DNA of 64,000 nt, from NCBI RefSeq assembly GCF_017303055.1, contig NZ_JAEKJT010000006.1:186001-250000 (forward strand). The letters run 5' to 3'. The position numbers were made by a program, and so were the translations under genes. Within the stretch, counting starts at the first letter, position 1; each line of letters begins with the position of its first letter. Origin of the DNA: Halomonas litopenaei (GTDB lineage Bacteria > Pseudomonadota > Gammaproteobacteria > Pseudomonadales > Halomonadaceae). The notes under the pieces are model-generated. The model was not told where the DNA came from. It saw only the letters and a program-made list of their open reading frames with translations, and did no database searches. Shown here piece by piece: positions 36,315-45,249 of the stretch.

Positions 36315-36545
36315 GAGAGGGCTGAGAAAGCGCTGGGGCGAACCGAGAAGGAGGATGGCGAGCTCCTGTTCTTCTCCGACATGGCATTGAATCCTGCCGG
36401 AGACTCACTCTACCAACTGGTGGGCAATACCGGAGAGGTGCTGGCTTTCGACGTTGCCGAAAATGGCAGCCTGTCCCTGCGTGACCGCTCAGGCGGACTG
36501 CCGACCCTCGGAACTTACGGCTTGGTGGTACTGGAAGACGACTGA
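36315..36545 (+). pseudogene. remnant of a beta-propeller (lactonase/YncE-like) protein, C-terminal end
   Basis: One frame stays open from 36315 to TGA 36543-36545 and reads like real protein: FFSDMALNPAGDSLYQLVGN, then a GEVLAFDVAENGSLSLRD strand and a GTYGLVVLEDD end. This looks like the last blade of a 7-bladed propeller of the lactonase or YncE kind. There is no ATG before 36381 and no ribosome site, and upstream sequence in the same frame meets a stop at 36312. The N-terminal bulk is gone, so I read it as a decayed gene left after a deletion. A 54-residue real protein from ATG 36381 cannot be excluded. Confidence 0.5.
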
Positions 36546-36594
36546 TCCATGAGTCAGGCGCTGCTGGCCCGCGAGGGCCAGCAGCGCATGTCGC

Positions 36595-37212
36595 TTACTG
36601 GAAGTGCAAGTTCAAGCGACCGATCTGGTAGAGATCGTGCAGGTAGACATCGAGCTTGTAGACCAGATGAGTCGCGACGATCAGTCCGGCGATCAGCGCC
36701 AGCAGCACCGCCGGCTCGTTGGCCCAGGCCAGAGAGGGTGATGCCAGCTGGTAACCCACGGTGTAGATCGCCAGGCCCCCAAGTGCCAGCACTGACAGGC
36801 ACAGCACGGTAATCACCAGGATCATCAGCCCGCGAATATCCCGCGCAGGAGGCGTTGTCTTCCAGCGGGCAAGATGGCGCACCATGATGCTGCCATTGGT
36901 CACAATCTGCCGACGCCGCCGCAGCAACTGCGCCGCATTGACCGGCTCTCCTTCCCGAGCAAAGGCAGCGAGCACGACCCGGGGGTCGAGTCGATCCCCC
37001 AGGCGCGAGCGCACCGCCGCCTCGAATGCTGTGCGGTCCCCGCCTTCCCTTACCTGACGAGCCAGCCCCGATAACTCCGCCAGCCCCTCTTCATCCAACC
37101 CCGGACGCTTCTCGAAGTCGGCGAAGTGCTGTTCGTAGTAGATGTAATACACCTGGTAGATCGACAGCAGAACGGCGAGATAGATCGCCACGTACAGGGC
37201 AATGGAAGACAT
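36595..37212 (-). CDS. unknown membrane protein, three predicted helices
   Basis: I do not recognise this 205-residue protein. Helix 1 (residues 4-26, with a Tyr-rich QVYYIYYEQ end) is followed by about 90 hydrophilic residues including a Leu/Arg-rich helical part (RSRLGDRLDPRVVLAAF) and RRRR near 98-101. Two further helices lie at about 127-150 and 163-183, and the tail is YLHDLYQIGRLNLHF. GAGGA lies upstream of ATG 37212. It stands alone after the gene remnant, convergent with it. The loop between helix 1 and 2 could be cytoplasmic by the positive-inside rule. No function is proposed. Confidence 0.75.
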   Translation of the reverse strand: MSSIALYVAIYLAVLLSIYQVYYIYYEQHFADFEKRPGLDEEGLAELSGLARQVREGGDRTAFEAAVRSRLGDRLDPRVVLAAFAREGEPVNAAQLLRRRRQIVTNGSIMVRHLARWKTTPPARDIRGLMILVITVLCLSVLALGGLAIYTVGYQLASPSLAWANEPAVLLALIAGLIVATHLVYKLDVYLHDLYQIGRLNLHFQ

Positions 37213-37445
37213 CGGGATTCCTCAGTGGATGGCAGACCCGGCCAAGACAGCCTCGCGATGGGCCATGATGGTCCAAAGATTCACATTATGAGAATCAATC
37301 CAGCCAGGCGGAATTGGCTATTTTGCCGCACCTAGACTTGGCAACAGACACCTGGCACCCAGACCTAGCATCTAGACCAAGCACCTCGCACCCAGCAACC
37401 GCTCGTTCGACATCCCACCAGAGAGCGGCACGGCGCCCTTTACGC

Positions 37446-37476
37446 AAAAGCCCCCGCCGGCAGACCGACGGGGGCT
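37446..37476 (-). terminator. Rho-independent terminator of gcd
   Basis: Arms AGCCCCCG (37449-37456) and CGGGGGCT (37469-37476), with further pairing inside the loop, are followed on the minus strand by four T (37446-37449 region). It lies about 54 bases after the gcd stop. The rest of the gap 37213-37529 holds nothing recognisable. Confidence 0.75.
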
Positions 37477-37529
37477 ATCGCAACTCTGCGAGCGGTGCGA
37501 GCGCGCTACAGCGCTCGCCCAGGCGCTCT

Positions 37530-39869
37530 TCACTCGGGCAGCTTGTAGGCCATCACATAGTCACCGATGGTAGTACCGATGGAGCCGTGGCCACCTGCGA
37601 CCAACACGACCATCTGCTCCCCCTTGCTGTTGAGATAGGTCATCGGCGTGGCCTGGCCACCGGCCGGCAGACGCGACTCCCACAGCTGCTCTCCCGTCGT
37701 CAGATCGTAAGCGCGGAAGTAGTCGTCCACGGCCGCAGCCAGAAACGCCACGCCGCCATCGGTGATCACCGGGCCACCGATGCCAGGAACCCCCATCTTG
37801 AAGGGCAGCGGCAACGCGGTCATATCCTCGATGGTGCCATTCTTGTGCTGCCAGGCCACCTCGCCGGTGCGCAGGTCGGTGCCCGCCACATAGCCCCAGG
37901 GAGGCTGCTGACAAGGCACACCCAGCGGCGACAGGAACGGCTTCATTTCTACCGCGTAGTCCGCTCCGGCATTTTCATTAAGGCCTTGCTCGCCCTGGTT
38001 GGTCTCGCCAAGGTCGGCACCTTCCTTCGGCACCAGGGTGCTGGTGAAGGCGAGATACAGCGGCATGCCGAACATGACCTGACGCTTCGGATCCACCGCG
38101 ACGCTGCCCCAGTTGAAGACACCGAAGTTACCGGGGAACACGATGGTGCCCTGCTCTGACGGAGGCGTGTACTGCCCTTCATAGCGCAGCGAACGGAACT
38201 GGATGCGACAGATCATCTGGTCGACCAGTGTACCGCCCCACATGTCTGCCTCGCGCAGCGTCGGCGGACGGAAGTTGAGCGCCGACTTGGGCTGGGTCGG
38301 GGCCGCAAAGTCACCCTCAATGGTGCCCTGAGGGGCCGGCTCTTCGGTGATCGGGAAGATCGGTTCGCCCGTAGCACGGTTCAATACATACACATCACCT
38401 TGCTTGGTCGGTACCACCAGGGCCGGTTGCATGCCCTCGTCGGTGTCCAGATCGACCAGGCTCGGCTGCGCCGGCGTGTCCATATCCCACAGATCGTGGT
38501 GGACGAACTGCTGCACCCACTCGACCTCACCGCTGTCGAGACGCAGTGCCACCACGGAGGTGGCGTACGTCTCTTCCGCCTCGCTGCGGAACTGGCCCAG
38601 CTGATCGGGCGTGCGGTTACCCATGGGGAAGTAGATCAGGCCCAGCTCTTCATCGGCACTGGCCACCGACCAGCTGTTGGGCGAGCTGGTGGCGTAGGTC
38701 TCATCTTCGGCGATCGGCGCGGTCTCCTGTGGATTACCGGAATCCCAGTTCCAACGCAGTTCACCGGTCCTGGCATCGTAGGCACGGATGACACCGGAGG
38801 GTGAGTTGACCGCATAGTTGTCGTTGACCGCGCCGGCGACCACCACCAGGCCATTGGCCACTACGGGGGGTGAGGTGGAGTAATAGAAGCCAGACTGCTT
38901 GAACGGCATATTGTGCATCAGGTCCAGCTCACCGTTATCGGCGAAGTTCTCGCACAGTGCACCGGTCGCCGGATCCACCGCCAGCAGGCGAGCATCAGAG
39001 GTCGGCATGAACAGTTGAGCGTCGCACTGAATTGGCTCAAGGGACTCGGAAGGAGCGTCCATCACCGCCACATCCAGAGCGTCTTCATCTCCGCTGGCTG
39101 GCGGCAGATAGGAAACGCCACGACAGGTCTGGTGTTGACGCGAACTTTCCGCCGGAACCTTGGCGTCGTACTGCCACAGCTTCTCACCGCTATCGGCATC
39201 GAGTGCTACCAGCCAGTTATGAGGCGTGCACAGGAAAAGGCCATTGCCAATCTTCAGCGGCGTGGCTTCGTAGGTGGTCTCTCCAACATCGTCAGGGCCC
39301 TTGAGGTCTCCCGTCTGATATTGCCAGGCCAGCTCCAGATCTCCCACGTTCTCGGGAGTGATCTGGTTCAGCGGCGAATAACGCTGACCAAGATTGTTAC
39401 GCCCGTAGGCATGCCAGCTGGCCTCGGGAGAGTCGCCCAGGTCAGGAGACTGCACGACCTCGTCTTCATTGAGACGACCGTCGATGCGGTGAGCATCCAC
39501 CGCGATGCTGCCCAGAAGGCCGACACCCAGAATGGCCCATACCGGCAGCAGCACCGCCGTACCAACACGCTTGCCGGCACGAGAGGGCCACAGCAGCGGA
39601 ATGGCCAGCAGCATCAGCAGGCCCATGCGCGTCGCGAGGGGCCACCAGTCATAGCCCGACTCCCACAGCGCCCACACGGCAGTCGCCACCAGCAGACCGG
39701 CAAACAACAGCTGAGCCTGTACTCTACGGCGACGCAGCATGACGCCAACCGCCAGCAGGACGGCACCTGAGAGAGCGTAATACCAGCTTCCGCCCAGGGT
39801 GATCAGCCAGGCGCCGCCCCCCAGGAGCGATAGCCCCACCAAGGCGAAGATGAGGGAAACAATGATCAT
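37530..39869 (-). CDS. gcd: membrane-bound PQQ-dependent glucose dehydrogenase
   Basis: The 779-residue quinoprotein oxidises D-glucose (and other aldoses) to gluconolactone in the periplasm and passes electrons to ubiquinone. Five hydrophobic helices lie within residues 1-130, then an eight-bladed PQQ propeller starts with SWHAYGRNNLGQRYSPLNQI. VHHDLWDMDTPAQP contains the catalytic aspartate region, and LTTGEQLWESRLPAGGQATPM is the conserved C-terminal PQQ-binding part. Length is that of E. coli Gcd (796). No pqq synthesis genes are in the window, so cofactor supply lies elsewhere or comes from outside. An inverted repeat stands upstream of the start. Confidence 0.94.
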   Translation of the reverse strand: MIIVSLIFALVGLSLLGGGAWLITLGGSWYYALSGAVLLAVGVMLRRRRVQAQLLFAGLLVATAVWALWESGYDWWPLATRMGLLMLLAIPLLWPSRAGKRVGTAVLLPVWAILGVGLLGSIAVDAHRIDGRLNEDEVVQSPDLGDSPEASWHAYGRNNLGQRYSPLNQITPENVGDLELAWQYQTGDLKGPDDVGETTYEATPLKIGNGLFLCTPHNWLVALDADSGEKLWQYDAKVPAESSRQHQTCRGVSYLPPASGDEDALDVAVMDAPSESLEPIQCDAQLFMPTSDARLLAVDPATGALCENFADNGELDLMHNMPFKQSGFYYSTSPPVVANGLVVVAGAVNDNYAVNSPSGVIRAYDARTGELRWNWDSGNPQETAPIAEDETYATSSPNSWSVASADEELGLIYFPMGNRTPDQLGQFRSEAEETYATSVVALRLDSGEVEWVQQFVHHDLWDMDTPAQPSLVDLDTDEGMQPALVVPTKQGDVYVLNRATGEPIFPITEEPAPQGTIEGDFAAPTQPKSALNFRPPTLREADMWGGTLVDQMICRIQFRSLRYEGQYTPPSEQGTIVFPGNFGVFNWGSVAVDPKRQVMFGMPLYLAFTSTLVPKEGADLGETNQGEQGLNENAGADYAVEMKPFLSPLGVPCQQPPWGYVAGTDLRTGEVAWQHKNGTIEDMTALPLPFKMGVPGIGGPVITDGGVAFLAAAVDDYFRAYDLTTGEQLWESRLPAGGQATPMTYLNSKGEQMVVLVAGGHGSIGTTIGDYVMAYKLPE

Positions 39870-39905
39870 GATCCAAGGTCCTTGCGCTGAATCGTGTAAG
39901 TGGGC

Positions 39906-39941
39906 GGCATGTTAATTGATTAGCGTGAAAATTAACATGCC
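39906..39941. promoter_or_regulatory. inverted repeat upstream of gcd
   Basis: GGCATGTTAATT (39906-39917) is repeated as its exact reverse complement AATTAACATGCC at 39930-39941, spaced by 12 bases. It lies 37 bases before the gcd ATG on the minus strand, in AT-rich DNA within the otherwise GC-rich gap 39870-40106. An operator overlapping the gcd promoter is likely; the regulator is unknown. A smaller palindrome (CTACAC A GTGTAG, 39949-39961) follows. Confidence 0.6.
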
Positions 39942-40106
39942 AGGTCCACTACACAGTGTAGGCACGGACGCTGACAAAGGAGTCAGTCAATGACGTCTTT
40001 TCTGTCATACCTGACGGCTAGCTCGCATCTCCGGTCGTCCACATGGCCCCGTCATCCTGCATTGACATCCGCTGTCATCCACCGTCATCACCTCTCACCC
40101 CCCCCA

Positions 40107-40460
40107 TCAACACCAGCTGTCGCGCCGCTGGGGCCTGTCTCCCATGGATGCCAGCCTTGCCCCGAGGGCGTTCATCGCTGGCTGCCGCCCTTCATACCCG
40201 GCCCTCAGGCAGGTCATGGCCCACTTGGGCAGGTCATCGCTCAACCGATAGTAAACCCACTGCCCGTCGCGACGATCGGCCAGCAAACCACAGCGACGCA
40301 ATTCGGCCAGGTGCCGGGACACCTTGGGCTGGGAGAGCTGGAGGACCGCGGTCATTTCGCAGACACACAGCTCGCCCTCAGCAAGCAGCAGCAACATCAC
40401 CGACAGACGGGTTTCCTCCGACAGACATTTGTAGAGGCTAAGGGGATCAAGCGGCGTCAT
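40107..40460 (-). CDS. arsR: ArsR-family arsenic-responsive repressor
   Basis: The 117-residue winged-helix protein has the classic arsenite-binding ELCVCEMTAVL, with Cys32 and Cys34, and the recognition helix LSQPKVSRHLAELRRCGLLADRRDGQWVYYRL in outline. On binding As(III) it leaves its operator. AGGAG lies five bases from ATG 40460. It is the last gene of the minus-strand arsenic cluster, 201 bases after arsJ, not the first as in most ars operons. The likely operator is the palindrome at 43524-43543, before the first gene. Confidence 0.92.
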   Translation of the reverse strand: MTPLDPLSLYKCLSEETRLSVMLLLLAEGELCVCEMTAVLQLSQPKVSRHLAELRRCGLLADRRDGQWVYYRLSDDLPKWAMTCLRAGYEGRQPAMNALGARLASMGDRPQRRDSWC

Positions 40461-40661
40461 CCTTTCTCCTGATGGCTAATGCGGTCCAGAACACGCTCCT
40501 TTCAGGCGCTGATGTCGGTGATAAGTGCATGACGGTCAGCGATGTGCCGTGCCCATCGCTGCCATGGGGCTACGCTTGCTCCGAGAGCACAGTTTGATTC
40601 AAGCGCTACGCTCGCTCCAGGAGCTACGCTTTGCCCCTGAAGCGCGCCCCGCCACGCCCGA

Positions 40662-41906
40662 TCATGCCGCGGCCACGCCTGCCGTGTTGCCTCTGTCAGG
40701 CAGCGCCAAGGCCATCAAGGCGCTGGCCAGTACCAGTGCCGCCGCTACCCACAGGCAGGCCGAAAGCCCCTGCACCTGGTACAGCCAACCCGACAACAGC
40801 GTACCCAGCAGACGGCCCATGGCGTTAGCCATGTAGTAGAAACCCACGTCCATGGAGGCGCCGTCGGCCCGGGCGTAATGCACGATGAGATAACTGTGCC
40901 AACTTGAGTTGATGGCGAACAACACACCGAACAGCAGCAATCCAGCGACCAGCCAACCCACCTGGGCCAGCGGCAGCAGCGCCAGCACAACCGTCAAAGC
41001 TGCCAGCACCAGGGCCCACAGCACCGTTGTCCAGCGCTGCCCAAGGGCCACCATCCTCGTCAACCGGGGTGCCTGGGTCTGCACCCCGCCATAACCCATC
41101 ACCCAGATGGCCAGCAAGCCCCCTACGGTCCAGTGACTCCAGCCATGCTGATCGTACAAAAACACTGGCAAGGCGACCACGAACCACACATCACGAGCGG
41201 CAAACAGACAGAGACGCGCCGCCGACAGCACGTTGATGGCGCGGGAAGCAGAGAACATCTCGGTGAACTTTGGCTTGCGCGTCGAGCGCCCCAGGTCGGC
41301 CTTTAGCCTGAGCAGCGACAGCCCCAGCACGGCAAGCAGCATCACTGCCATGGTGATCACCGCGCCGCGAAAACCGATGAGCGTCAACAGCACTCCACCC
41401 AGGAAGAAGCCTGCCCCCTTCAACGCGTTCTTGGACCCGGTCAGCAGCGCCACCCAGCGATACAGGGCGGAGTCGCTGCCCCCCTGGCCTGCCGGCACCA
41501 GCACCTTGACCGCACTCTTGGCACTCATCTTGTTGAGGTCCTTGGCGATGCCTGACAGTGCCTGAGCCGCCATCACCCAGGCAACGGTCAAGGCGCTTGA
41601 AGGCACCATCAACATGGCCAACGCCACGATCTGGAGCCCCAGACCAATATTCATCGTGCGATTGAGCCCAAGGCGAGCGCCCAGCCAGCCCCCCACCAGA
41701 TTGGTCACCACGCCGAAGGCCTCGTAAAACAAGAACAGCAGGGCGACTTCCAGGGGCGAATATCCGAGCTGGTGAAAGTGCAGCACCACCAGCATGCGCA
41801 AGGCGCCGTCGGTCACGGTAAAGGCCCAGTAGTTGCCGGTGATCAGCAGATACTGGCGAACCTCGAACGGCAGCGCTCTCAGCCGAGACAGCAGCGAATC
41901 AGCCAC
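40662..41906 (-). CDS. arsJ: organoarsenical efflux permease ArsJ (MFS)
   Basis: The 414-residue MFS protein begins GTG-GCT in an eight-base overlap with the upstream GAPDH gene. The N-terminal region [30 protein letters not shown] and the [12 protein letters not shown] loop are typical of ArsJ. It exports 1-arseno-3-phosphoglycerate, which decomposes outside to arsenate, as shown for Pseudomonas aeruginosa by Chen, Rosen and colleagues (2016). About twelve membrane helices are seen. The neighbouring GAPDH makes its substrate, so the two together give arsenate resistance without reduction. Confidence 0.92.
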   Translation of the reverse strand: MADSLLSRLRALPFEVRQYLLITGNYWAFTVTDGALRMLVVLHFHQLGYSPLEVALLFLFYEAFGVVTNLVGGWLGARLGLNRTMNIGLGLQIVALAMLMVPSSALTVAWVMAAQALSGIAKDLNKMSAKSAVKVLVPAGQGGSDSALYRWVALLTGSKNALKGAGFFLGGVLLTLIGFRGAVITMAVMLLAVLGLSLLRLKADLGRSTRKPKFTEMFSASRAINVLSAARLCLFAARDVWFVVALPVFLYDQHGWSHWTVGGLLAIWVMGYGGVQTQAPRLTRMVALGQRWTTVLWALVLAALTVVLALLPLAQVGWLVAGLLLFGVLFAINSSWHSYLIVHYARADGASMDVGFYYMANAMGRLLGTLLSGWLYQVQGLSACLWVAAALVLASALMALALPDRGNTAGVAAA

Positions 41907-42915
41907 GTCCCACCTTCAGGGCAAGCTCCGCGGTGCGGTTGGCGTATCCCCACTCGTTGTCGTACCAGGCGTAGAGCTTCAGCTGGGTGCCGTTGACCAC
42001 CATGGTCGACAGCGCATCAATGATCGAGCTGCGCGGGTCGGTGCGATAGTCGATGGACACCAGAGGCTTCTCTTCATACCCCAGGATGCCTTTCAGCTGC
42101 CCCTCGGCCGCTTCCCTGAGTGCGCCGTTGACCTCCTCGACGGTCACCTCTCGCTCCAGCTCAAACACCATGTCCGTCAGCGAGGCATTGGCCAGCGGCA
42201 CGCGAATGGCGTGCCCATTGAGCTTTCCTTCCAGCTCGGGAAAGATCGCGGTGATGGCCTTGGCCGAGCCCGTCGTGGTGGGGATCAGGCTCATGCCGCA
42301 GGCACGCGCTCGGCGCAGATCCTTATGAGGAGCGTCCAGAATCGTCTGGGTATTGGTAATGTCATGCACGGTGGTCATGCTGCCATGGCGAATGCCAAAT
42401 CGCTCGAGCACCACCTTGACTACTGGCGCCAGGCAATTGGTGGTGCAGCTTGCCGCCGTCACAATGCGATGACTGTCCGCCTGGTACAGGTGATCATTGA
42501 CGCCCATGACAACGTTGAGAACGCCCTGCTCCTTGACCGGCGCACTGACGACCACCCGCGCGACGCCCTGGGCGAGATAGGCGTCGAGCGTATCCCGCGT
42601 CTTGTGTTTGCCCGAGCACTCTACCACCACCTCGCAACCGGACCAGTCGGCTTGCTGGGGTGTCGGCGCGCGGCTGAAGGCCACCGGCCGTCCATCGAGG
42701 CGCAATTCGTCTTCCTGCCCCAGGACCCCCGTGCCCGGCGAGAAATGTCCATGTACCGAGTCAAATTCCAGTAGATGGGCAAAGGTCTCCGCATCCCCAC
42801 CCGGGTCATTGACCCTCACCAGGGTCACCTCGCCGCTGACAATTCGCGGCCACAGGCTGCGCACTACCAGCCGGCCAATACGGCCGAAGCCATTGATACC
42901 AATACGTAAAGTCAT
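41899..42915 (-). CDS. glyceraldehyde-3-phosphate dehydrogenase of the arsenate-resistance type
   Basis: The 338-residue enzyme has the NAD-binding [13 protein letters not shown] at the N terminus, catalytic Cys157 in AASCTTNC and His184 in [10 protein letters not shown]. In ars operons this enzyme uses arsenate in place of phosphate to make 1-arseno-3-phosphoglycerate, which ArsJ exports. It is translationally coupled to arsJ. The housekeeping GAPDH is probably encoded elsewhere. The sequence alone does not show how it differs from the glycolytic enzyme; the context carries the assignment. Confidence 0.9.
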   Translation of the reverse strand: MTLRIGINGFGRIGRLVVRSLWPRIVSGEVTLVRVNDPGGDAETFAHLLEFDSVHGHFSPGTGVLGQEDELRLDGRPVAFSRAPTPQQADWSGCEVVVECSGKHKTRDTLDAYLAQGVARVVVSAPVKEQGVLNVVMGVNDHLYQADSHRIVTAASCTTNCLAPVVKVVLERFGIRHGSMTTVHDITNTQTILDAPHKDLRRARACGMSLIPTTTGSAKAITAIFPELEGKLNGHAIRVPLANASLTDMVFELEREVTVEEVNGALREAAEGQLKGILGYEEKPLVSIDYRTDPRSSIIDALSTMVVNGTQLKLYAWYDNEWGYANRTAELALKVGRG

Positions 42916-43053
42916 AAGAGACTCGCTATCTTGTGAAGCGTTAAAAAGTACCGCTGCTAAACGTTGCTACAGAGCGGATTTTGGAAGACTCGACAGACCT
43001 GACGGCGGTCCGTCATTTCCGGCGCCTGCGTATTCCAAGGCTTCCTGCTAGCC

Positions 43054-43509
43054 TCAGCGGTGGGCTGCTTGGCCAGAACGATCACGCTCCTTGAGCTGCA
43101 GCCAGAGCATCAAGCGCACTCGTATCTCCTGCAGCGCCTGCGCGTAGGCATTGTCACGCTCGATAGTCCTGGGATCACGGATATCCCAATACAGGTGCTC
43201 GTCCCGGCGGCCCTGCCAGTCTCGACAGCTTTCCTGTGCCTTGTCGCACAATACGATGACAGTATCGAAGTGCTGACCTGCAAAACTGCTGAGCGACTGG
43301 CTCGCCAACCCCTCGGTCGCAATGCCTTGCTCTCTCAACGCTTCCATTGCCTTGCGGTGTGGCTCGTCAGGCTCGGTTCCGGCGCTGAACGCCTCGAAAT
43401 GTTCACCGGCAAGATGCCGCAGCAACGCCTCACCCATTAACGACCGAGCAGAATTCTGGTGGCAAAGAAACAGCACACGCTGCTTACCTGACGTAGATGA
43501 CAATGACAT
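43054..43509 (-). CDS. arsC: arsenate reductase, low-molecular-weight phosphatase type
   Basis: The 151-residue protein has the P-loop Cys16-HQNSA-Arg22 (CX5R) of LMW tyrosine phosphatases and arsenate reductases, and the WDIRDPRTIE aspartate loop. Such ArsC proteins reduce arsenate to arsenite using thioredoxin or glutaredoxin. The CHQNSARS form is typical of ars operon members. It is the first gene of the minus-strand cluster, starting behind GGAGGCGCCTCC (itself a 12-bp palindrome) and the ArsR-type operator. No arsenite pump gene (arsB or acr3) is in the window, so the arsenite produced would need an exporter from elsewhere. A simple phosphatase role is possible. Confidence 0.85.
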   Translation of the reverse strand: MSLSSTSGKQRVLFLCHQNSARSLMGEALLRHLAGEHFEAFSAGTEPDEPHRKAMEALREQGIATEGLASQSLSSFAGQHFDTVIVLCDKAQESCRDWQGRRDEHLYWDIRDPRTIERDNAYAQALQEIRVRLMLWLQLKERDRSGQAAHR

Positions 43510-43523
43510 GGAGGCGCCTCCTC

Positions 43524-43543
43524 ATATATGAAATTTCATATAT
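43524..43543. promoter_or_regulatory. probable ArsR operator
   Basis: ATATATGAAATTTCATATAT is a perfect 20-bp palindrome 15 bases before the arsC-like ATG on the minus strand. AT-rich palindromes with internal TTCATAT/ATATGAA are typical ArsR/SmtB sites. The position would block the promoter or early transcript of the arsC-GAPDH-arsJ-arsR operon. The following 43544-43788 holds only a GC-rich imperfect hairpin (43711-43741) after the ABC operon. Confidence 0.75.
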
Positions 43544-43788
43544 ACGAGACAAAGATGTCAATCCCATGAACGTTGTGCGTACCGTCGAGATGACGGTGGC
43601 GCTTTCACGCTGGGGATAGGAGTGTGGAGATCAAGGCACCGAGAGGACCGAGAGGTCTGAGAGCCAAGAAGGCCGAGAGAAAAGGTGCGGGACAAGCATG
43701 AGCCAGGCTGCCCGAAAGCCTCCATCCGGAAGGCCTTCGGGCGTGCGGCCGGGTGTGACGGTCAGACCGCCCTGGACGTGACAGTCGG

Positions 43789-45249
43789 CTAAAGACTGAC
43801 GATACGGTCACAGCTCTTGGTCACCAGGGCCTCGTCGTGGCTGACCAGCAGCAGGGCGCAATCACGCTCCTTGGCCAGCTCGACCAACAGCGCCACCGTC
43901 TCGCGCTGGGTCACCGGGTCAAGACGCGACGTCGGCTCGTCGGCAAACAGGAAGACGGGATCCAGCAACAGGGCACGCAGGATGGAAAAACGCTGGAGCT
44001 CTCCTCCCGACATTTCCCCTGGCCTGCGATCGAGCAACGCCGGCGCCAGCCCCAGTCGTTCAAGCATCGGAGCAATTCTTGCGCTGTCGAGGCGGTGCAG
44101 TCGGCACACGTCGTCGATCAGCGTGCCCATTGTCCAGTACGGTGCAAAGGCTGCAGGAGGATCCTGGTACAGCTTGAGAAAACGGCTCGGCTGCACCGAG
44201 GGATCACGCCAAAGCTCGCCCTCATCCGGTGCCACCAGCCCCAGCAGTACATCCCCCAGGCTGCTCTTGCCGCTACCGCTCGGGCCGCTCACTCCGACGA
44301 TGTCGCCTCGGCGAAACGCCAGATTCAGGTCCTTGAACAGCACGCGCCCCCCTCTGGACTTGCCAAGGGCACTGGCACTGAGGACGGCCCCCGGCGGCGG
44401 CGTGCACGAGAGCGTTGGAGCTGAGCGCTCGATGGCAGCCTGCTTGCGCTGCGGGTCGGTTGGCGCGGCTGTCGCTTCCGGCCAGCGTTCCGGCTGCGCC
44501 TCCATCAACTCGCGGCCATAGCCGCTGGTGGGTTGGCTCAGCACGCTATCGGCATCTCCTTGCTCCAGGCAGCGCCCCTTGCGCAGGATCATGACCTTGC
44601 CCCCGAGCTGACGTGCCACCTCGAAGTCGTGGGTAATCGTCAGCAACGCCCCATGGCTGCCCAACGCCTCCCGCAACAACGCCACCACCTCGTCACGACG
44701 GCCGCGATCCAGGCCCTTGGTCGGCTCGTCGGCGATCACGATCGGGGCGTTACCGGTTCTCGCCGCAGCGAAGGCGGCACGCTGGGCCATGCCTCCCGAC
44801 ATCTGCATCGGCAGCCGCGCGTAGCTGTCCTCAAGCCCCAGATGGGCAAGATCTCGACGCGTGGCCTGCTCAGCCTCGACGGTCGTAAGTCCGCCGACGA
44901 GCCGATGGCCTTCACCGATCTGCTCGCCAATCGCCATGATCGGATCCAGCGCACTCCAGGGCTCCTGGGGCAGCATGGCTAGCCGACGCCCCCACCAGCG
45001 ACGCCGCTCGGACAGTGGCAGGCTCAGGACATCCTGCTGATCCACCCACACCTCTCCCGACACCTCGAGACTGCCCGGCAGGTTACCCATCAAGGCCTGG
45101 GCCAGCAGGCTCTTGCCTGAACCGGTCTGGCCGATCAAGGTCAATGGCTCGCCGGCCTTCAGCGCAAACGAGATCGGCTCGAGCAGCACTTCCGGGGCAT
45201 CCCCAGCGGTGGTGACGCACAGCTCCTTGACCGTCATCATGGTGCTCAT
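43789..45249 (-). CDS. fused ABC transporter ATPase (two domains, nickel/peptide type)
   Basis: The 486-residue protein joins two ABC ATPase domains of the DppD/DppF-NikD/NikE type. Domain 1: Walker A GQTGSGKS at 40-47, signature MSGGMAQRAAFAAA, Walker B VIADEPTKGLD. Domain 2: Walker A GPSGSGKSS, signature MSGGELQRFSILRALL, Walker B FLFADEPTSRLD. The linker around residues 240-290 is Pro/Ala-rich. It powers uptake through the two permeases encoded just upstream. ATG 45249 overlaps the permease stop by four bases and has GGAGGAG before it. The cargo is not shown by the ATPase itself. Confidence 0.93.
   Translation of the reverse strand: MSTMMTVKELCVTTAGDAPEVLLEPISFALKAGEPLTLIGQTGSGKSLLAQALMGNLPGSLEVSGEVWVDQQDVLSLPLSERRRWWGRRLAMLPQEPWSALDPIMAIGEQIGEGHRLVGGLTTVEAEQATRRDLAHLGLEDSYARLPMQMSGGMAQRAAFAAARTGNAPIVIADEPTKGLDRGRRDEVVALLREALGSHGALLTITHDFEVARQLGGKVMILRKGRCLEQGDADSVLSQPTSGYGRELMEAQPERWPEATAAPTDPQRKQAAIERSAPTLSCTPPPGAVLSASALGKSRGGRVLFKDLNLAFRRGDIVGVSGPSGSGKSSLGDVLLGLVAPDEGELWRDPSVQPSRFLKLYQDPPAAFAPYWTMGTLIDDVCRLHRLDSARIAPMLERLGLAPALLDRRPGEMSGGELQRFSILRALLLDPVFLFADEPTSRLDPVTQRETVALLVELAKERDCALLLVSHDEALVTKSCDRIVSL

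Noticed and set aside
43711..43741. Imperfect GC-rich hairpin after the ABC ATPase gene as a terminator
   Set aside because: The arms have mismatches and no T run follows on the minus strand. I mention it only as structure.
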